A stretch of DNA of 64,000 nt from Anabaena sp051781005 (GTDB lineage Bacteria; Cyanobacteriota; Cyanobacteriia; Cyanobacteriales; Nostocaceae), in assembly GCF_051781005.1 (NCBI RefSeq), contig NZ_JBPWOA010000026.1, positions 186,001-250,000 on the forward strand, written 5' to 3'. The translations under genes were made by a program, and so were the position numbers. Of this stretch, positions 17,715-27,200 are shown piece after piece. The notes beneath the pieces are model-generated. The model saw only the letters and a program-made list of their open reading frames with translations. It was not told where the DNA came from and did not search any database. The first letter of the stretch is position 1. Each line of letters opens with the position of its first letter.

Positions 17715-18791
17715 TTAGGGGTTATTCACTAGATATTTAAATAAGTCATCAATGACGGTATTGGCAGCCAGTAGATTTCTTGATGATTCCCAGTTAGTAG
17801 ATTCAACAAAATAAATATGATTTTGTTGAACTGCTTTCAGCTTTTTCCACAGCGACTTTTTCTTGAGAATACTTAAGTTGTGTTTACCATCATGGTCTGC
17901 AATAAACATCACATCGCCATCAGCCATTTCTAAAGTTTCTTCAGAGAGACTAAAAGACCCATTTGAGGGAATTTTTTGTGATTCTGGACGATTTAATCCA
18001 ACATCACTCAATATAGAACCAATAAATGAATTTTCTCCCACACTGTAAATCGTACCAGCATTAAATACGATGACAGAAATTGTTTTATTCTTATAGCGAT
18101 TGCCTATTGCGATTTTTAGTTTTTCAATGCGCTGATTGTAATGTTGCCAAAGTTGCTGACCAATATCTTCTCTGCCTAATACTTTCGCTATAAAATTAAA
18201 ATACTCTTTCCAATTATCTGGATGGTTTATATTAACTACCCAGTCGTATAAAGTTGTCGGTGCAATATAAGATAGTTGAGAATAGGTTGACTGCTGGTTA
18301 TGTTTCCAGCCAATAATAACATCAGGCTTAAGTAAGGCAATACTTTCTAAGTTAGGCTCTCCCCAAGTACCTAAAAACTTGATTCCCTCAATTTTGTCTT
18401 GAAGATAAGGCGGCCACTGATTAATTGCTTCAGTAGCACTTCCAGTAGGTTGAATGCCAAGCGCGATCGCATTGCCCAAGGCAGCAGGGTTTAAAGTTAC
18501 AATCCGTTTTGGATGATTAGGAACGCAAATTTCTCCCATTGCATGTTGTATAATTCGGCAGTTTTTCGTTGTTTGCCTTTTCTCTAGCTGCGGTATGTTG
18601 TTGTTACAGGCTGCGATCGCTAAAACAGTAACTATGGTCAGAAAAAATGGTAAAAATTTGTAATTCCTCGAAAGCTGTCGGGGTTGCCACCAGATATGCA
18701 AGCTAGAAAAAACAGTCTTGACAACCCAAAAAAACTTAGAAAAAGTCAAAACACAAACTCCTTTAATAAGAACTATAGCATGGTGCTTCAA
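17715..18791 (-). CDS. Iron-siderophore binding lipoprotein (FecB type), module B second copy
   Basis: A class III periplasmic binding protein, 358 residues from the first ATG. The lipoprotein signal FFLTIVTVLAIAAC lies unusually deep, around residues 48 to 61. The true start is therefore probably internal, for example a TTG codon before HIWWQPRQ; no ATG lies between. The mature part shows the paralogue hallmarks IIQHAMGEICVPNHPKRIVTL and the C-terminal VIDDLFKYLVNNP. It lies 110 bases after the other FecB-like gene of module B, so this module has two binding proteins where module A has one. Different binding proteins may recognise different ferric siderophores; that is inference. Confidence 0.88.
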   Translation of the reverse strand: MKHHAIVLIKGVCVLTFSKFFWVVKTVFSSLHIWWQPRQLSRNYKFLPFFLTIVTVLAIAACNNNIPQLEKRQTTKNCRIIQHAMGEICVPNHPKRIVTLNPAALGNAIALGIQPTGSATEAINQWPPYLQDKIEGIKFLGTWGEPNLESIALLKPDVIIGWKHNQQSTYSQLSYIAPTTLYDWVVNINHPDNWKEYFNFIAKVLGREDIGQQLWQHYNQRIEKLKIAIGNRYKNKTISVIVFNAGTIYSVGENSFIGSILSDVGLNRPESQKIPSNGSFSLSEETLEMADGDVMFIADHDGKHNLSILKKKSLWKKLKAVQQNHIYFVESTNWESSRNLLAANTVIDDLFKYLVNNP

Positions 18792-18901
18792 TACAAAGAT
18801 ATTTCCACTAATTTAAGGTATTATCTAACTGATATATCCTATATTTTAGATAATTTTAAATCCAGAAACTACATAAAAATTAGACAATTAAAGATGAGGA
18901 A

Positions 18902-19948
18902 TTATTTTGTTTTTTGAGGTGTTTTGATGAGGTACTTAAATAAGTCATCAATAACGACATCAGCAGCTAGTAAGTTTGAGCCAATCCAGGCTAAACCATC
19001 TACAAGATATACATTTCCCTGTTGAACTGCTTTCAGCTGTTTTACTAGTGGTTTTTGGAGAATTTCCTCCAAGAATTTCCTGTCGTCATCTTTAAAACTC
19101 AAAACAAAGATAATATCACCATCTAACATTGTCACTTCTTCTTCTGAGACAACATTAAGATAGCCACTTGATGTATTCACATCTTGCACCTTTGGGCGTT
19201 TGAGTCCGAGATCGTTGAGAATAGATCCAGCAAATGAATTTTTTGCTTGGATACTGAACCCCCATTGACTAGAAGCAGAAATAACTGATATTTCTTGATT
19301 TTGATAGCGATTCTCCTTCCCTTCGGGACGCTGCGCGAACGGAGAGGCTGCGCCAACGCCAAGCACTTGTTTTAGTTCATTAATTTTTTGATAATAGTGC
19401 TTCCAGGCTTGCTGTGCTTCTTTTTCTTTCCCTAGTGCCTTAGTGACAAATTCAAAATGTTCTCGCCAAGCGGCTGGGCCATACCACGGGACGATTGCGG
19501 TAGGGCTAATTTTAGCTAGAATCGGATAAATTTGCTGCATATTTTGCCAAACTAGAATCAGGTCTGGTTTCAGCATCAATATTTTTTCTAAATTAGGTTG
19601 ATAGTGATCACCTAATGATTCCATCTCCCCAACTTGATTTTGTAAGTATGCAGGAACAGGATTATTTAGCCCTACAGCACCACTCCCAATCGGTTTAATT
19701 CCTAGAGATAATACATTACCTAAAGTGCCATGAAAAATAGTAATAACACGCTCAGGATTTTTGGGAATACAAGTTTCTCCCATGCTATGCTTTACCACTC
19801 GGCACTCTGTGCTTGGCTGTTGAAAGTTTGAGTTTTTCATTTGCAGAGAAATACTGCTACAAACTGAAACAGAGATAAATATAAAAATTCCTAATAAACA
19901 TAGGAAAATTAAATGCACAGAGGTGAGACGGCGTAGAAACCTCTTCAT
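18902..19948 (-). CDS. Iron-siderophore binding lipoprotein (FecB type) with repeat-encoded insert, module B
   Basis: A 348-residue class III periplasmic binding protein, 15 bases after TonB receptor B. Its N-terminus has one strong hydrophobic segment (LIFLCLLGIFIFISVSVCSS) with a Cys that can serve as lipobox. The shared motif VKHSMGETCIPKNPERVITI follows. Around residue 200 it carries VGAASPFAQRPEGKEN between LG and RYQ. The two paralogues read LGTRYQ and LGNRYK there, so this is an insertion of about 16 codons. Its DNA is a copy of the GC-rich palindromic repeat (CGTTCGCGCAGCGTCCCGAA). The frame is kept, and the rest of the protein is normal, ending VIDDLFKYLIKTP. Confidence 0.92.
   Translation of the reverse strand: MKRFLRRLTSVHLIFLCLLGIFIFISVSVCSSISLQMKNSNFQQPSTECRVVKHSMGETCIPKNPERVITIFHGTLGNVLSLGIKPIGSGAVGLNNPVPAYLQNQVGEMESLGDHYQPNLEKILMLKPDLILVWQNMQQIYPILAKISPTAIVPWYGPAAWREHFEFVTKALGKEKEAQQAWKHYYQKINELKQVLGVGAASPFAQRPEGKENRYQNQEISVISASSQWGFSIQAKNSFAGSILNDLGLKRPKVQDVNTSSGYLNVVSEEEVTMLDGDIIFVLSFKDDDRKFLEEILQKPLVKQLKAVQQGNVYLVDGLAWIGSNLLAADVVIDDLFKYLIKTPQKTK
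19310..19357 (-). repeat. Palindromic repeat inserted in frame in a FecB-like gene
   Basis: About 48 bases absent from both paralogues. They contain CGTTCGCGCAGCGTC then CCGAAGGGAAGG, matching the intergenic copy at 4748-4777 (CGTTCGCGCAGCGTCTCCGA and AGGAGAAGG). Length divisible by three keeps the frame open. Confidence 0.85.
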
Positions 19949-19963
19949 AAAAATCCTGATTTT

Positions 19964-22585
19964 TCAAAACGTCCAAGAAATAGTTCCCTGCACTGTAAAT
20001 GGCGCACCAATGTGAACTCTGTTCCGATTAAAAGCGCTTTCAAAGTATTCCACATCGAAGAGGTTTTTAATATTAATCGCAGCCCGGAATCGGTCTTGTT
20101 TATAGAAGATACTAGCATCGATAGTTAAATAACTAGGAATTTCAAATGTATTGGCGTTATCACCAGCGCGATCGCCTACATAGAAAAGTCCCAACCCCAC
20201 CCCCAAACCTTGCAAGTCCCCTTTTTGAATCTGATATGTTGTCCACAAGCTAGCTCCATGAGGAGAAGTTCGTGATAAGCGTTTGCCAACTTCATCAGGA
20301 ATATTACTCTCAGTGGTACGAGCGTCATTGTAAGCATAACTGGCAAAGACGTTCCATCCCGGTAAAATCTCACCTGCAAAGCTAAGTTCAATACCCCGGC
20401 TGCGCTGTTCTGCCGTTTGAACGGAGAATCTGTCATCAACTGGATCTGGGGTTAGGACATTTGATCGAGTAATTTCATAAAATGCTAATGTTGTGGAAAG
20501 GCGATCGCTCAAATCTGCTTTTACCCCAACTTCATACTGAGTACCTCTGGTGGGATCAAATAAACTCTGATCACGAGTGCGCCCAATCGCTGGCTCAAAC
20601 GCTCGACTGTAGTTTGCATACAGAGAGATGGGTGCAATAGGCTGATAGACAATGCCTAGACGGGGGCTAAATGCACTTAGTGATTGACTGGTTTCTGTAT
20701 TGCCGATCAGGTTTTGGTTGGTTTCAGTGAATGTATCAAATCGACCACTAATCAGGAACTTTAAATTCTCTGCAAAGGTAATTTGATCCTGTAACACAAT
20801 ACCAAAGCTATCTAACGCCCTACGGCTTCTGTCTTCAAATGTAACCTCAGTGCCGATGGGTTGACCAAAAATTGGATTAAATAAATCAATGGATGCAGCA
20901 TCTCTTTCTTGAGAACTGCTGGTGTTTTCGTATCTCCCGACATCAACACCTATGAGTAACTGATGCTGAATCGAACCCGTTGAAAACTTGCCAATGATAT
21001 TCGTTACCATCTTGTAATCATGTTCTTGGCCATCATCCGCAAAATAATATCTTGTTTGTGTGCGATTATCTGACTCAAGCCCTAGTGGGAAATAGCCAGT
21101 AGACACATCATTAATACTTTCGTATCGAAAAGTATTGCTGACTGACCAATTTTCACTAAATTTATGGTCTAATGTATAGCCAATTCTACCCTGTACTAGA
21201 TTCGTAGAGCCTTCATTGGTCATGCGATCCCGGGGAATTCTTCCATTGGGGTTAGGTAGTACCGTACCAACAGCAGGCAACCCAAAGTCAGCATTGAAGG
21301 AGATATCTTTATAAATTCCCCCAAAGCTCAAGTTTGTGTTCTCACCTAGTGCAGCGCTAACAACTGGAGCAATCACCAGGTTTCTAGTTCTGCCAAGTTC
21401 AGTAAAAAATTGTTGATCTCGATAGGAGGCATTCAGCCGATAGAGTACCTTCTTGTCATCATCGAGGGGGCCAGACAAGTCTATCTCACCGCGATAAAAG
21501 TTAAAACTTCCCACAGTAGCCTCAGCGAAGTAATAGGGATTGCGTAGAGGTTGCTTGGTGATAAAGTTGACCGTTCCACCTGGAGGTGAAGAACCAAATA
21601 AAACAGAACTTGGCCCCTGGAGAACTTCGATTCTTTCAATTCCCGTCAAGTCAGGCCCTACGTTAACACGCGCACCATTAAATCCTCCGGGAATGATACC
21701 ATCTAGTGCAGGTGCGCTAAAAAATCCCCTAGTCTGTATCCGTACTGAGTCAAAGTTAGTAGGAGCTGCGTTACGGACACTAGGAGCATTGAGCAACGCA
21801 CTACCAAGGTCAGCACGTTGATCCCGCAGCACTTGTTGGGGAATAATCTGAATAGATTGGGGAATGTCTCTTAAGGGTGTATCGGTTCTAGTTCCAGTTG
21901 TAGTATTTGGCACACGATAGCCATCTTGCTGTCCTGTCACTACCAATTCAATGGGTTCATCAGTCTCCGCCGATGCTTGCTCTTGGGGTGTTTCACTGGT
22001 TGGCTTCTCTTCCACTGGCGGAGTTTGTGATTGTTGCGTCACAGCCGCAGGTGTCACACCAAAAATCAGTCCTTCATCCCCATCAAACAACTCAACTATC
22101 GGCAGTCCTGTTTCCCCCGTCACTTTCACCTGGATAGTATTATTATCTTGATTAACTACCAAAACTTCCGCAATTCCGGCAAATGGTTTTTCTTGACGAA
22201 ATGTATCACCATCCTTGTAACGCAATTGCGAATTGGGAATATCGATAATTAATTTATTGCCTTCATTCTTCTGAACAGGTTGGAGAGCATCACCTTTAGC
22301 AGTTTCTAAAATGACCTCAACACCTTTTTCAGTTTGGTTGATACTTACCCCTGTAATTTCTACTATTGCTTCTGCATCAGGGTTCTGAGTTAACAACAGT
22401 GCGGCATTAGTCTGGGGAAGTTCTACCTCACTCAACTGGGGCATAGTTGATACAGATTTGCTTTTATCTCCAATCTCAACCGAATTTCCCCCATCGGTTT
22501 CAGCCAGGACTGACTGTGTTATGAGTATGAAAACTGAGGCTGTAAACATCAGCCCGGAAAGCGATTTTATTAATCTCATCACCAA
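19964..22585 (-). CDS. TonB-dependent siderophore receptor with AMIN domain, module B
   Basis: An 873-residue outer-membrane receptor, a paralogue of the one at 11382-13979 along its whole length. A signal peptide (LMFTASVFILITQSVLAET) is followed by the AMIN domain (EITGVSINQTEKGVEVILET, about residues 70 to 180). Then come the TonB box region (EPIELVVTG), the plug (TPLRDIPQSIQIIPQQVLRD), and the barrel ending FTVQGTISWTF. The AMIN domain is linked to the TonB box by a Pro/Glu/Thr-rich spacer. It follows araC2 by about 180 bases, where a tandem 22-bp repeat and the promoter should lie. The two receptors differ in plug and extracellular loops, so different ligands are likely. Confidence 0.95.
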   Translation of the reverse strand: MVMRLIKSLSGLMFTASVFILITQSVLAETDGGNSVEIGDKSKSVSTMPQLSEVELPQTNAALLLTQNPDAEAIVEITGVSINQTEKGVEVILETAKGDALQPVQKNEGNKLIIDIPNSQLRYKDGDTFRQEKPFAGIAEVLVVNQDNNTIQVKVTGETGLPIVELFDGDEGLIFGVTPAAVTQQSQTPPVEEKPTSETPQEQASAETDEPIELVVTGQQDGYRVPNTTTGTRTDTPLRDIPQSIQIIPQQVLRDQRADLGSALLNAPSVRNAAPTNFDSVRIQTRGFFSAPALDGIIPGGFNGARVNVGPDLTGIERIEVLQGPSSVLFGSSPPGGTVNFITKQPLRNPYYFAEATVGSFNFYRGEIDLSGPLDDDKKVLYRLNASYRDQQFFTELGRTRNLVIAPVVSAALGENTNLSFGGIYKDISFNADFGLPAVGTVLPNPNGRIPRDRMTNEGSTNLVQGRIGYTLDHKFSENWSVSNTFRYESINDVSTGYFPLGLESDNRTQTRYYFADDGQEHDYKMVTNIIGKFSTGSIQHQLLIGVDVGRYENTSSSQERDAASIDLFNPIFGQPIGTEVTFEDRSRRALDSFGIVLQDQITFAENLKFLISGRFDTFTETNQNLIGNTETSQSLSAFSPRLGIVYQPIAPISLYANYSRAFEPAIGRTRDQSLFDPTRGTQYEVGVKADLSDRLSTTLAFYEITRSNVLTPDPVDDRFSVQTAEQRSRGIELSFAGEILPGWNVFASYAYNDARTTESNIPDEVGKRLSRTSPHGASLWTTYQIQKGDLQGLGVGLGLFYVGDRAGDNANTFEIPSYLTIDASIFYKQDRFRAAINIKNLFDVEYFESAFNRNRVHIGAPFTVQGTISWTF

Positions 22586-22740
22586 ATCTCCCTCACACCA
22601 ACATATTCATCAGACTTTTGACCCCTATCCTGTGACAGGTTAGGGTATTAGGTCACTCCATTTATGCCCACAAGCTGTTAGGAATATTTCTTAACTAACT
22701 TAGCAGTGTATGTATAATAGGGGATTCGGATTTCTAATTT

Positions 22741-22784
22741 GAACGCTAGAGGGATTTTTTTTGAACGCTAGAGGGATTTTTTTT
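22741..22784 (-). promoter_or_regulatory. Two abutting identical 22-bp repeats, likely AraC operator (module B)
   Basis: Units 22741-22762 and 22763-22784 are identical 22-mers containing GAACGCTAGAGGGA followed by a T-run. They span the end of the araC2 gene; the araC2 stop codon lies within the second unit. They sit 155 to 200 bases upstream of the receptor start. Spacing, tandem order, position and about 16 of 22 bases agree with the module A pair at 14050-14093, which argues for a shared regulatory site rather than random duplication. Confidence 0.65.
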
Positions 22785-23787
22785 GATCTTGAAAGTATTG
22801 TTTGGGATTCAAGCCAAATTTTTTGCGGAAAGCTAAAGCAAAGTAACTGCGACTATCAAAACCTACTCTAAATGCCACTTCTTCAACTTTCATTTCTCCT
22901 AATGCTAGAAGTTGTTTCGCTTTTTCCAGACGATAGTTGTGCAAATATTTGAACGCAGATGTCCCGAAAACTTGACGAAACCCACGCTTCAATTTAAATT
23001 CATTTATCCCTACTTGTTGTGCTAACTCTATCAGACTGGGTGGATTTTCTAGATTACCCAACAAAATTTCCTTGGCTTGGTAAATTCTCTCAACATCTCT
23101 CAAATTCTTGCCGGGAAAGTTATGATTAGATATCTCCTGCTCCTGAAATTGTTGGAAATAAAGCGTCATCAATTCCATTGCTTGACTTTCTAAATACATT
23201 CGCTTCATCAAGCTTTGATAGGGACACTTGAGGATATTACATAACACCTGCCACATTTGCTGTGTAATTTCCCCTTGCTGGTAGTAAGGCTGTACTTTAC
23301 CATTCATTACTGCTTGACGCAGAAAAATTGGGATCTGTTCTAATTCTTCTTCGCCAAAACTTTGAAAGAATTGCTGTGGTTCGATTTTCAGATAAATTCG
23401 TGAAAACTTTTCTCCGGCTTTCCACCATTCAGTTTCTTTGATATCGCAGTTACATTCTGAATAATATCTGCCTACGATTTCGTCTGTCTTGTCAGTTAAA
23501 CCGTGGCGTTCAATTCTCACTTTTCCTGAGAGAAAAAAACTCAAGCCAAATTCAGTATCATCTAAATTATCTCTAATCCATACCAGGTCATTAATAAACT
23601 CTTTTTCATGTATCTTAATAAATAATCCACTACGTAATTCTGTCCAGCATTCATAGGTATGACAGATATCTAAAATTTTCCCTTGATGGATAGTTTCAAA
23701 ACCCTTTAATTGACAAGAAAGTTGACCATTTTGTTCACTTTCTGCCCATAGTTCTTCCCAGTCTGTATTTGTAATAAATTTTGTCAT
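22768..23787 (-). CDS. AraC-family regulator (PchR type), module B
   Basis: A 339-residue regulator paralogous to the one at 14077-15075. The C-terminal DNA-binding part has two helix-turn-helix units (SLIELAQQVGINEFKLKRGF and VEEVAFRVGFDSRSYFALAF), then the family end GLNPKQYF. The N-terminal 220 residues would bind the inducer, expected to be a ferric siderophore. A Fur-like box lies directly before the start codon, so the regulator itself may be repressed by iron. The last codons overlap the proposed operator. Confidence 0.93.
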   Translation of the reverse strand: MTKFITNTDWEELWAESEQNGQLSCQLKGFETIHQGKILDICHTYECWTELRSGLFIKIHEKEFINDLVWIRDNLDDTEFGLSFFLSGKVRIERHGLTDKTDEIVGRYYSECNCDIKETEWWKAGEKFSRIYLKIEPQQFFQSFGEEELEQIPIFLRQAVMNGKVQPYYQQGEITQQMWQVLCNILKCPYQSLMKRMYLESQAMELMTLYFQQFQEQEISNHNFPGKNLRDVERIYQAKEILLGNLENPPSLIELAQQVGINEFKLKRGFRQVFGTSAFKYLHNYRLEKAKQLLALGEMKVEEVAFRVGFDSRSYFALAFRKKFGLNPKQYFQDQKKSL

Positions 23788-23789
23788 AG

Positions 23790-23808
23790 TTTAATGATAA
23801 TTGCTATT
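23790..23808 (-). promoter_or_regulatory. Possible Fur box before araC of module B
   Basis: TTTAATGATAATTGCTATT has the Fur core TAATGATAAT intact and about 13 of 19 matches to the full consensus. It begins 2 bases before the araC2 start codon, overlapping the ribosome-binding region. This is a better core match than the one before receptor A. Still tentative without a matrix score. Confidence 0.45.
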
Positions 23809-24068
23809 ATTTTCAAGCTAATATATGGTTGAAACAAACACGCTTTTTCCAGTTTCTCAAAAGGGAATACCTAATAATGGATGCAATTGCAAACTGAAAA
23901 AAGCCCTTCTCCTTTAGGAGACGCTACGCTACCGCGAACCCTGTAGGGGGTATGGGCATCTAAAAAACAGCGATACCTACGGTACACTACGTGAACGCTA
24001 TAGTAGTATCTCAGCCTACTATAGCTTTAAATAAGAAGTATTCTCAATTATTGCACGAAATTTGCTGT

Positions 24069-24094
24069 AAAAAAAGCGACTTGTCGCAGTCGCT
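24069..24094 (-). terminator. Factor-independent terminator
   Basis: On the minus strand AGCGACT, a 6-base loop GCGACA and AGTCGCT form a perfect 7-bp stem directly followed by seven T. It lies just after the ABC remnant, so it would end transcription coming from the large kinase gene on the same strand and insulate module B. Confidence 0.8.
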
Positions 24095-24104
24095 GGTGGT
24101 GGAG

Positions 24105-24292
24105 CTAAATCCCAGATTGTACGCGCCACAACCTAGTATAAATTCCATCAATTGCTAGTAAATCCTCGTGTTTACCCTGCTCAATAATTTGACCGTTATC
24201 CATCACATATATGCAATGACTGTGAGCGATTACCCACGGTACGAGTCCGATTTACAGTAATCTTATCTAACAACGTTGGATTAAAGTTAATC
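24105..24292 (-). pseudogene. 3' remnant of an ABC exporter gene
   Basis: Translating the minus strand gives IYVMDNGQIIEQGKHEDLLA then IDGIYTRLWRVQSGI and a stop. This matches the C-terminus of the intact exporter at 15277-17070 (IYVMEYGQLVETGTHEELLE, NGIYASLWRVQSGLK). Just upstream another frame reads LDKITVNRTRT, matching LEKITVNRTTI, so a frameshift and a small deletion have removed the switch-His region (IAHRLSTIRNAD). Nothing of the membrane domain remains; the 3' end of the large kinase gene abuts it. It occupies the same place relative to araC2 as the intact exporter does to araC1. Confidence 0.9.
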
Positions 24293-27200
24293 CACTCCCT
24301 GTTCCCTAATGTTGATCACATCCGATAAAGTAGTTAATAAATCTGTCGTTGTGTAAGGCTTAGACAGAAATTTGTTGGCACCAACAGCAATAGCCTTTTG
24401 CTCGTTAGCGGGTAAGCCACTGGTGGCAATAATCTTGACTTTAGAGTTGAGGGTTCTCAAGGTGCGGATGGCTGTTAATCCATCCATGTTAGGCATAAGC
24501 ATATCTAGCAAGACGGTGCTAATTTCTTGGTGATGTTGGGCATAGAGAGCGATCGCTTCAATGCCATCGTTAGCCACAAGGGTTTTGTAGTTATAATCTT
24601 CTAGAGTTTCCTGAGTGATTTTTTGGACGACCGCTTCATCATCTACAATCAAAATCAACTCGCCGTTACCTCTAGATAACTCTGCTTCTATTATCACCTC
24701 GCTTACTGTTCCTTCTGCTATTGGCAAGAACACCTGAAATTTTGTCCCTTTACCTACCTGACTTGATACTTGCACAAAGCCGTTGTGATTCTTGATAATA
24801 CCTAAAACCGTTGACAGCCCTAGTCCTGTACCTTGACCGACTTCTTTAGTAGTAAAAAACGGATCAAATATGCGCTCTATAAATTCTGGAGGAATTCCCG
24901 TTCCTGTATCGGAGACGGTAACAACAATATAGCCTTCTGCTTTCGCCTCAAGGTGCATTCGGGCATAGGTTTCGTCAATCATCCGGTTTTCAGCAGTGAT
25001 GCTAAGAACCCCACCATTAGTCATAGCGTCACGGGCATTAACTGCCAAATTCATAAACACCTGATCTAGTTGGGTGGGATCTGCTTGCACCATCCACAAG
25101 GTATTTGTGGGAATTTCAGTCCGAATCTGAATGGATTTAGGAAATGTCTGTTTAATGACCTTGACTAATTCTTTGAGCAAATGTCCAGGTTGTAACAGTA
25201 TACGTTTACCTTCTGTACCACGGGCAAAGGTGAGAATTTGTTTAACTAAGTCAGATCCACGCTTTGAGCTAGTTTCTAGAGTTTTGAACAGTTCTTGCGT
25301 CCGCGCATCAACATTTTTACATCTGAAAGGTAACAGTTGAGCAATCATCACAATAGGAGCAAAGACGTTGTTGAGGTCATGAGCAATACCACTGGCTAGA
25401 GTTCCTACACTCTCCAACCTTTGAGTGCGGTAAAATTGTTGCTCTAGTTGTTTTTTCTCGGTGATGTCGGTGTTGACTACTAAGATAGACTGGGGTTTTC
25501 TAGATTCATCCCGTACCAAAGTCCAACGACTAGCAACAATAATTTCTTTCCCCATTTTGGTGATTTGTACTAACTCACCTTGCCAATAACCTTGTTCGAT
25601 AGTAGCCTGTAGACCTGCTTCGAGTTGCAATAATGATTCTCTATAGAATATTTCATAGGCGTTCTTACCTAAGCTTTCCTCTGCTGTCCAACCGTACAAG
25701 CGTTCAGCCCCTCGGTTCCAGAATAGGATACGTTTTTCTAAATCGTGGACAAAAATAGCATCAGTAGCAACATCAATTAGAGCCGCTTGTTCACGGATTT
25801 GCTGTTGTGCCTGTTTGTGTGCAGTGATGTCCATATTCACCCCAATCATCTGGAGTGGCTCACCAGTGGCATCGTCGTAGAATACTTTACCCTTGCATAC
25901 TGACCAACCTACTGTACCATCTGGGTAAATAAACCGGAATTCAAGATCATGGGGTACTTGCTGGTCAACCGCTCGCAAAACTGATTGATGCAACCGTTCG
26001 CGGTCTTCAGGGTGGACAATGTTTACAAAATTTTCATAGCTGACATCAAATGTATCAGGAGTTAGACCAAATAAAGAAAACAGATTCTCAGACCAGAAAA
26101 CCTGATTGGTTTTCAGATTCCAGTCCCAAGTTCCAGTGTTACCTGCCCAGAGTGCCAGTTGTAGCCGTTGCTCGCTTTCTCTCAGCGCTACTTCAGCCTG
26201 TTTGCGTTCACGTAGCGCGGCTTGCCGATCACTGACATCTCGCAGCATGGAGAGATGGCGATGTGGTATAAAATTAGCAACCGCCGCAAATTCAGTTTCT
26301 CTAACTGTGCCATCAGGACGATATAAGCTAAACTCACCAAACATTTGTCCTTGTTCGTAGAACTGTTGCCAAACTTGGGTAATATCAAATCCAGGTTTTG
26401 CAAAATCTGCGATTCTAGAACCTAAAAGTTCTTCCCTCGATACACCAAATAATTCACAGGTTGCCGGATTGACTTCTACATACCGTCCCTCATCATCTGT
26501 AATAGTGATCGCATCAAGAGCGTGATCAAAAAGGGCTTGCCACTGATGTTCACGCTGCTGGAGTGCTGTTGCAATCTGTTTACGTTCCTCAATTTCCTGT
26601 TGTAAACGGTTATTTGCTTGCACTAGTTCATCTGTACGTTCCACCACCCGCAACTCTAATTCTTGTTGAACTTGGCGTAGTGTTTCCTCCATCTGGCGGC
26701 GTTGTGTCACTTCCTGTCGTAACTGCTGGTTGCTTTGCTTGAGTTGAACTGTTTGCTCTTCAACTTTTGCTTGTAAGGCTTGGATAACTTTGACTATTTC
26801 TAGAGGATCAAGTACTTGTAGAAGATTGCTTTGTGTCACCAGTCCTTGCAGTTCGCCTTGTTCTCCAATTACGGCTAACCGCCGCACTCCTTGTTTTTGC
26901 ATCAACTGGTGAACAGTCCACAAAGATTCAGTGGGACTAATGCTGACTACGGGGCTACTCATCACAGCTTGCGCTTGGGTTTGGACTATATTTAATCCCT
27001 GTAACTGAACTTTCAGAATATCTTTTTCGGTGATCATCCCCACTGGAATCAGCACGGTGTCTTGTTGGGCGACAATGATTATAGAACTAATCTGGCGATC
27101 GCTCATGATTTGGGATAATTCCAGCACAGACGTAGTTGGCAGAGCATGAATAACTTCTGTTACCATTACCTCTGTCACATATTGCAGTTTTAGCAGGTGA

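Larger units (their letters stand above)
23788..24104. other. Upstream region of module B with repeats
   Basis: No gene. After the Fur-like box it holds a GC-rich palindromic repeat (TTTAGGAGACGCTACGCTAC, about 23915-23940), a CTATAGTAG and CTACTATAG inverted pair near 24000-24025, and the strong terminator hairpin at 24069-24094. Confidence 0.65.

Noticed and set aside
10032..24292. Siderophore biosynthesis cluster
   Set aside because: No NRPS, NIS synthetase or other biosynthetic gene is present; only uptake, regulation and one exporter.
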